Of a DNA stretch of 64,000 bases, positions 59,493 to 64,000 are shown in pieces; within the stretch, counting starts at the first letter, position 1; the number at the start of each line of letters is the position of its first letter. The notes under the pieces were generated by a model. The model saw only the letters and a program-made list of their open reading frames with translations. It ran no database searches and was not told the DNA's origin. Location: NCBI RefSeq assembly GCF_005502885.1, contig NZ_SCMR01000004.1:62001-126000 (forward strand), written 5' to 3'. This DNA is from Microbacterium sp. 2FI. GTDB lineage: Bacteria > Actinomycetota > Actinomycetes > Actinomycetales > Microbacteriaceae. The translations under genes were made by a program, and so were the position numbers.

Positions 59493-60980
59493 TCAGTGGT
59501 TGCTCGGGAAGCCGAGGTCGACCTGCGTGGGGGTGTGGTCGGGCCAGCGGGTGGTCACGACCTTCGAGCGCGTGTAGAAGTGCACCGACTCGGGGCCGTA
59601 GATGTGCGAGTCACCGAAGAGCGAGTTCTTCCAGCCGCCGAACGAGTACGCGCCGACCGGTACCGGGATCGGCACGTTGACGCCGACCATGCCCACCTCG
59701 ATGTCGACCTCGAAGCGACGTGCGGTGCCGCCGTCGCGGGTGAAGATGGCGGTGCCGTTCGCGTAGGGGTTGGCGTTGATGAGGGCGACGGCATCGTCGT
59801 AGGTCTCGACGCGGACGACCGCGAGCACCGGGCCGAAGATCTCGTCGTCGTACACCTTCATGCCGGGCTTGACCTGATCGATGAGGCTCACGCCGATGAA
59901 GAAGCCGTTCGAGTCGAACTGCTGCGTCGTGCCGTCGATGACGACGCGCGCGCCCTCCGCCTCGGCGCCCGTGACGTAGGAGGCGACCTTGTCGCGGTGC
60001 TCGCGCGTGATGAGCGGGCCCATCTCCGAAGCCGGGTCGCTGCCGGCGCCGATCTTGAGCGCGGCCACGCGCTCGGAGACCTTCTCGATGAGGCTGTCGG
60101 CCACGTGGTCGCCCACGGCGACGAGCACCGAGACGGCCATGCACCGCTCGCCGGCCGAACCGTAGGCGGCCGACACGGCGGCGTCGGCGGCGCCGTCGAG
60201 GTCGGCATCCGCCATGACGACCATGTGGTTCTTTGCGCCGCCCAGAGCCTGGACGCGCTTGCCGTTGGCGGTCGCGCGCTCGTAGATCGACTTCGCCACG
60301 GGCGTCGAGCCGACGAAGCTCACGGCCTTGACGTCGGGGGAGTCGAGGAGCGTGTCGACGGCGACCTTGTCGCCGTGCACGACGTTGAGGACGCCGGCGG
60401 GAAGCCCGGCCTCTTCGTACAGCTTCGCGAGGAAGACGGCGGCGCTCGGGTCCTTCTCGCTGGGCTTGAGCACGACGGTGTTGCCGCAGGCGATGGCGGA
60501 TGCCGTCATCCACAGCGGCACCATCACGGGGAAGTTGAAGGGCGTGATCGCGCCGACGACGCCGACCGGCTGCTTGACCGAGTGCACGTCGACGCCGCGC
60601 GAGACCTGCTCGCTGCGCTCGCCCTTGAGCAGGTGCACGAGGCCGGCCGCGAACTCGACGTTCTCGATGCCGCGGCTGATCTCGCCGGCGGCGTCGGAGA
60701 GCACCTTGCCGTGCTCGCTCGTGATGATCGCGGCGAGTTCGTCCTGGCGCTCGACGAGAAGCTGACGCAGGCGGAAGAACACGTCCGCGCGCTTGATGAG
60801 GCCCGTCGCGCGCCACCCCGGCAGCGCGGCCTTCGCCGCGGCGATGGCCGTCTCGACATCGGTTGCCGTAGCGAAGACGACCTCGCGCTGGACCTCTCCG
60901 GTGGCGGGATCGAAGACGGGTCCGGTGCGGCGATCGCTGCCGGTCTCGCGGCCTTCGACGAGGTGGCGAATGAGCGTCAT
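59493..60980 (-). CDS. mmsA: CoA-acylating methylmalonate-semialdehyde dehydrogenase
   Basis: The 495-residue aldehyde dehydrogenase has VGAITPFNFPVMVPLWM, the NAD-binding SFVGSTPVAKSIYERA and the MMSDH-specific catalytic segment GSAGERCMAVS, with Cys280. MMSDH enzymes convert methylmalonate or malonate semialdehyde to propionyl-CoA or acetyl-CoA. The ATG at 60980 has GGAAGGAC upstream, and no longer start fits. It is divergent from the PucR regulator and upstream of the aminotransferase gene, which suggests PucR-controlled amine or beta-amino-acid breakdown. Confidence 0.92.
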   Translation of the reverse strand: MTLIRHLVEGRETGSDRRTGPVFDPATGEVQREVVFATATDVETAIAAAKAALPGWRATGLIKRADVFFRLRQLLVERQDELAAIITSEHGKVLSDAAGEISRGIENVEFAAGLVHLLKGERSEQVSRGVDVHSVKQPVGVVGAITPFNFPVMVPLWMTASAIACGNTVVLKPSEKDPSAAVFLAKLYEEAGLPAGVLNVVHGDKVAVDTLLDSPDVKAVSFVGSTPVAKSIYERATANGKRVQALGGAKNHMVVMADADLDGAADAAVSAAYGSAGERCMAVSVLVAVGDHVADSLIEKVSERVAALKIGAGSDPASEMGPLITREHRDKVASYVTGAEAEGARVVIDGTTQQFDSNGFFIGVSLIDQVKPGMKVYDDEIFGPVLAVVRVETYDDAVALINANPYANGTAIFTRDGGTARRFEVDIEVGMVGVNVPIPVPVGAYSFGGWKNSLFGDSHIYGPESVHFYTRSKVVTTRWPDHTPTQVDLGFPSNH

Positions 60981-61001
60981 GGGCGGGGTCCTTCCCTGGT
61001 C

Positions 61002-61030
61002 CGGACAGATCGACCGGCATCGACTAGGCT
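61002..61030 (+). promoter_or_regulatory. Candidate pucR promoter
   Basis: CGGACA (61002-61007) and TAGGCT (61025-61030) are 17 bases apart. The -35 overlaps the eight-base palindrome GTCCGGAC (61000-61007), a possible regulator site in the divergent mmsA/pucR region. The transcript would carry the Shine-Dalgarno GAGGAGGGG at 61053-61061. Confidence 0.45.
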
Positions 61031-61069
61031 TCTTTCGTCCCAGTTTGCCAATGAGGAGGGGGCCAGACG

Positions 61070-62734
61070 GTGCCCGTCCGTCGCGAAGATCGGATGATCC
61101 AGACGGATCGTCCGGCAGACAGATCGACCTACGAGACGCTCCCCACCGTGCGGGAGGTGCTCGCCCTCGACGCGGTCGTCCAGGGTGTTCCCGAGGTGCT
61201 CGTGGGCGATGCCGCACTCGACGCCCGCGTGCGGTGGCTGCACGTCTCCGACAGCTCCGGCGTCGCGCGCCTGCTCGACGGTGGCGAGCTGCTGCTGTCG
61301 ACCGGCTCGTCGTGGCCTGAAGACCCCACCGACCTCCGGCGCTTCATCGGCGAGCTCGTCGACGCGGGGCTCTCGGGCCTCGTGCTCGAGCTCGGCACGC
61401 ACTACCGGTACGTGCCCGCAGTCGTCGTCGAGAGCGCCGCCGAGCGGGGTCTGGCGCTCGTGATCCTCCACCGCGAGGTGAAGTTCGTCACCCTCACCGA
61501 GGCCGTGCACAGCCACATCATCGCGGGGCAGACCGACGCTCTCCGCGCCCGCGACGAGGTGCGCGAGCGCTTCACCGCGCTCGCCCTGCGCGGGTCGCCC
61601 GCCGACTTCATCGTGCACCAGCTCGCGCAGACGCTCGGCGCCCCCGTCATCCTCGAGAACCTCGCCTTCGAGGTCGTCGCCGCCGAAGTGCCGCTCGCCC
61701 TCGAGGAGGAACTGTTCACCGAGTGGGAGCTGCGCTCGCGCTCGGCCCACCGCCGCAGCGACCAGCGTCGCGAACGGGGCATCGCTCCGGCAGCCGAGGA
61801 CTGGCTCATCGTGCCGGTCGAGGCGCGCGGCATCCGCTGGGGGAATCTCATCGCGCTTCCCGGGCCCGATCACGCCGCCGGCCGCACCGCCGTTCTCGAG
61901 CAGGGTGCGATCGCGCTCGCGGTGGGGCGCCTCGCCGACGGCGACGTCGATGAGTGGGGACGCATCGGGCGCCGCCGCCTCGTCGACGGACTGCTCTCGG
62001 GGCGGTTCGCCGGTGCCGGGGGTGCAGCGGCCCGGCTCGAGGCGGCCGGGCTTCCGCTGCGCTCGGCCCGGCTGTACGGCGTCGTGCTCTCGGGTGTGCC
62101 GGTGACGGTGGAGGCTGCGGATGCCGCCGCTCGGGCTCTCCGCGGACGCCTCATCATGGGCACCGCTCCCGACGGAGTCGCGGCGCCGTCTGCGGCGATC
62201 CTGCTGTCGCTCCCCGCCGACGCCGTGTTCGATGACGCCGCGGTGCTCGGTTTCGCGCGGGCGCTGGTCGACCCCACCGGAGACATCGACCGGCTCACCG
62301 TCTCGGTCGGCCGGGTCGCCGACGGGGTGGATGCCGCACTGGTGTCGCTGCACGAGGCCGTCGACCTCGCTCGCGGGCGCCGCCGCCGCGCGGCGCGAGG
62401 CCCGCACCTGCGGCGGGCTGAGAATCGGCCGCTCGTGCAGCTCGTCACGGCGCTGCGCGACGACTACCGGGTGCTCGAACACGGTGAGCGGATGCTGTCA
62501 CCGCTCATCGTGCACGACCTCGCGCGCTCGGGCGACCTGCTCGACGTGCTCGAGGCGATGCTCGCGCATCCCGGAAACCGCACGGCCGCAGCATCCGCCT
62601 CGCATCTCTCGCGCTCGGTCTTCTACCAGCGCATCGCCCTCATCGAGGAGCTGCTCGACGTCGATCTCGACGACGGCGAGACCCAGACCGCGCTGCACCT
62701 CGCGCTGCTCGTGAGGCGTTCCGCCGGGCGGTGA
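61070..62734 (+). CDS. PucR-family transcriptional regulator
   Basis: The 554-residue protein has an N-terminal PucR ligand domain (TVREVLALDAVVQGVPEVLV, WLHVSDSSGVARLLDGGELL), a central GGDEF-like region and a C-terminal helix-turn-helix (ASHLSRSVFYQRIALIEELL). PucR regulators control purine, amine and amino-acid catabolism. The GTG at 61070 follows GAGGAGGGG by about eight bases; the ATG at 61094 is a weaker option. It is divergent from mmsA, its likely target. Confidence 0.88.
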   Translation: MPVRREDRMIQTDRPADRSTYETLPTVREVLALDAVVQGVPEVLVGDAALDARVRWLHVSDSSGVARLLDGGELLLSTGSSWPEDPTDLRRFIGELVDAGLSGLVLELGTHYRYVPAVVVESAAERGLALVILHREVKFVTLTEAVHSHIIAGQTDALRARDEVRERFTALALRGSPADFIVHQLAQTLGAPVILENLAFEVVAAEVPLALEEELFTEWELRSRSAHRRSDQRRERGIAPAAEDWLIVPVEARGIRWGNLIALPGPDHAAGRTAVLEQGAIALAVGRLADGDVDEWGRIGRRRLVDGLLSGRFAGAGGAAARLEAAGLPLRSARLYGVVLSGVPVTVEAADAAARALRGRLIMGTAPDGVAAPSAAILLSLPADAVFDDAAVLGFARALVDPTGDIDRLTVSVGRVADGVDAALVSLHEAVDLARGRRRRAARGPHLRRAENRPLVQLVTALRDDYRVLEHGERMLSPLIVHDLARSGDLLDVLEAMLAHPGNRTAAASASHLSRSVFYQRIALIEELLDVDLDDGETQTALHLALLVRRSAGR

Positions 62735-62801
62735 GTCAGCCGGGCTCGCGCGTCCGGCGCGCGCGTCCGGCGGATGGAGACGTCGCCGGTTCCGGCTCCC
62801 T

Positions 62802-62887
62802 CCTTCCGGGGTTTGGGGCGCGTTGCGAGCACGACACGCGGGCACGGTCGGCGTGTCGTGCGCGGATGGCGCCCCAAACCCGGAAGG
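62802..62887. repeat. Palindromic intergenic repeat, copy B
   Basis: Arms 62802-62839 and 62851-62887 pair almost fully at both ends (CCTTCCGGG, GTTTGGGGCGC and GCACGACACGC blocks) with a mismatched middle. Its left arm matches the reverse complement of the right arm of copy A (44854-44924) at about 29 of 32 bases, so the two are the same element in opposite orientation. It lies between convergent pucR and cupin genes. Confidence 0.7.
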
Positions 62888-62928
62888 CAGCGTAACGGCC
62901 GACGCCCCGAACCGGCGGAAGCCGGGCC

Positions 62929-63279
62929 TCAGGGCGTGACGTAGACCTTCCGCAGGGTCTCGCGCACGGTCCAGACCGTCTGCATGCCGGCGGTCAGGCG
63001 CACGATCGACCCGGGGCGCAGCTCGATCGGAGGCAGCGGGGGCTCCTCGAACTCGATGCGCCCGGAGCCTGCGAGCACGACGAACAGCTCGTCGGCCTCG
63101 ACGTCGCGCGAGACCCCTGGCGTGTGCTCCCAGACGCCGACCGTGCGGCCGTCGGCCTCATCGAGGTCGACGTAGCGGGTCGAGGGCGACCCGGCGACGA
63201 CCTGCTCGGGCGGGAGAGCCTCGAACGGCACGGGGACGTGCGCGGCATCCGCTGCCACTCCCGAGGTGAGCCGGCTCAT
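62929..63279 (-). CDS. Cupin-domain protein
   Basis: The 116-residue protein has a single cupin barrel: TVGVWEHTPGVSRDVEADEL, FVVLAGSGRIEFEE and LRPGSIVRLTAGMQTVWTVR. It resembles the DUF861/EutQ-like cupins often found next to polyamine or ethanolamine oxidation genes. The usual metal-binding His pair in motif 1 is not obvious. It overlaps the FAD oxidoreductase gene by four bases (ATGA). A small CCGGC-GGAA-GCCGG hairpin follows the stop. Confidence 0.8.
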   Translation of the reverse strand: MSRLTSGVAADAAHVPVPFEALPPEQVVAGSPSTRYVDLDEADGRTVGVWEHTPGVSRDVEADELFVVLAGSGRIEFEEPPLPPIELRPGSIVRLTAGMQTVWTVRETLRKVYVTP

Positions 63280-64000
63280 GAGTCGAATCCGAGGCCCAGG
63301 GCATCGAGCGTCTTCAGCAGCACGTTGCGGCGGCCCTCGTTGCGGTCGGCCTGATCGAGCGACCAGCGCGTCGCGTTGATGCCGATCGCGGCCGCCGGCT
63401 CGGGCGGGAACGGCAGGGGGCGCTTGCGCACCATCTCGAGCTCGGTGCGTTCGGTCTTCTCGCCCCACAGGAGGTCGAGCATCACATCGCCGGCGAACCG
63501 CGTCGCGGCGACCCCGAGGCCGGTGAAGCCTGCGGCATACGCCACGCGCCCCTTGCGGGCGGTGCCGAAGAACGCGCAGAACTGGGTCGAGGTGTCGATC
63601 GCGCCGGCCCACTTGTGGCTGAAGCCGAGACCCTCCAACTGCGGGAAGGTCGTGAAGAAATGGCTCGCGAGTCGCTCGAAGGTCTGCGGACGATCCTCGT
63701 ACTGAGCGCGCACGCGGCGGCCGTAGTGGTAGATCGCGTCGTACCCGCCGAAGAGGATGCGGTTGTCCCGGCTCAGCCGGTAGTAGTGGAACTGGTTCGC
63801 CAGATCGCTGATGCCCTGCCGCTCGTTCCAGCCGATCGCGGCGAGTTGCTCGTCGCTCAGCGGCTCGGTCATGAGCGCGTAGTCGTAGACAGGGACGGTC
63901 ATCAGACGGTTGCGCGTGAGCAGCGACGGGAAGACGTTCGTCGCGAGCGCGACGCGCCGCGTGGTGACGCGGCCATGGGTCGTGACGACCTTGACGTCGG
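63276..64000 (-). CDS. FAD-dependent oxidoreductase, DAO family (N-terminus outside window)
   Basis: The frame stays open to base 64000, so only the C-terminal ~241 residues are visible. They include RRVALATNVFPSLLTRNR, LSRDNRILFGGYDAIYHYGR, QLEGLGFSHKWAGAIDTSTQ and the FAD-site end AAGFTGLGVAATRFAGDVML. This is the DAO (D-amino-acid/gamma-glutamylputrescine oxidase, PuuB-like) fold. Coupled to a cupin gene and near aminotransferase, semialdehyde dehydrogenase and PucR genes, it fits amine oxidation. Internal ATG 63902 is not the real start. Confidence 0.85.
   Translation of the reverse strand, partial: DVKVVTTHGRVTTRRVALATNVFPSLLTRNRLMTVPVYDYALMTEPLSDEQLAAIGWNERQGISDLANQFHYYRLSRDNRILFGGYDAIYHYGRRVRAQYEDRPQTFERLASHFFTTFPQLEGLGFSHKWAGAIDTSTQFCAFFGTARKGRVAYAAGFTGLGVAATRFAGDVMLDLLWGEKTERTELEMVRKRPLPFPPEPAAAIGINATRWSLDQADRNEGRRNVLLKTLDALGLGFDS

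Noticed and set aside
1-64000. tRNA or rRNA genes, CRISPR arrays, insertion sequences, integrases, prophage genes
   Set aside because: None was seen by reading; the repeats found are intergenic palindromes without transposase genes. A tRNAscan or CRISPR search was not possible here.

Overview
This window looks like chromosome from a high-GC actinobacterium, most likely a Microbacteriaceae member close to Microbacterium. The evidence is the very high GC, frequent GTG starts, two DUF7882-type proteins, and at least fifteen genes with a TAnnnT-like hexamer 6-7 bases before the start codon (leaderless transcription). Coding density is high and no gene-free stretch exceeds about 220 bases. I saw no tRNA, rRNA, CRISPR array, insertion sequence or phage gene.

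Region by region. Bases 1-1301 hold the 3' end of a RecQ-type helicase fused to a phosphoribosyltransferase-like domain. Bases 1422-11878 form a rhodanese, luciferase-like monooxygenase, oligopeptide-type ABC importer and FMN reductase cluster that looks built to import and oxidise an organic (probably sulfur) compound. After two tandem membrane-protein paralogs, 13195-15485 carries a cysteine-rich leader peptide in front of cystathionine beta-synthase and cystathionine gamma-lyase/synthase, a strong candidate for a cysteine attenuator. Bases 15517-28097 are mixed: old-yellow-enzyme/FadH-like reductase, leucyl aminopeptidase, MFS exporter, SLC13 carrier, CDF-like protein, an SDR with a TetR regulator and clear operator, two DUF7882 proteins, an F420-type reductase and a class III aminotransferase.

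Bases 28218-44821 are a carbohydrate block. ThuA and Gfo/Idh genes precede a xylan/xylose regulon: ROK regulator, sugar ABC importer, GH3 glycosidase, a large secreted multimodular GH10 xylanase, LacI regulator, xylose isomerase and xylulokinase. Xylan is cut outside, oligosaccharides are imported, the GH3 enzyme releases monomers, and XylA/XylB feed xylulose 5-phosphate to the pentose phosphate pathway. Shared operator-like sequences tie the promoters together.

Bases 44994-50008 hold housekeeping and membrane genes (small alarmone synthetase, CPA2 antiporter, TspO-like protein, glutamine amidotransferase-like protein). Bases 50134-55494 are the most intriguing unit: an ECF-like sigma factor, a small unknown protein, a cytosolic subtilase with a PYPRTN repeat, and a TPR-CHAT (caspase-like) protease, all in one direction. 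Bases 55715-57939 hold small regulators and surface proteins. Bases 58080-64000 are an amine/beta-amino-acid catabolic block: aminotransferase, acylating semialdehyde dehydrogenase, PucR regulator, cupin and an edge-truncated FAD oxidoreductase.

Several long palindromic intergenic repeats (43429, 44854, 62802) and a 30-base dispersed repeat (26654, 59457) also occur.
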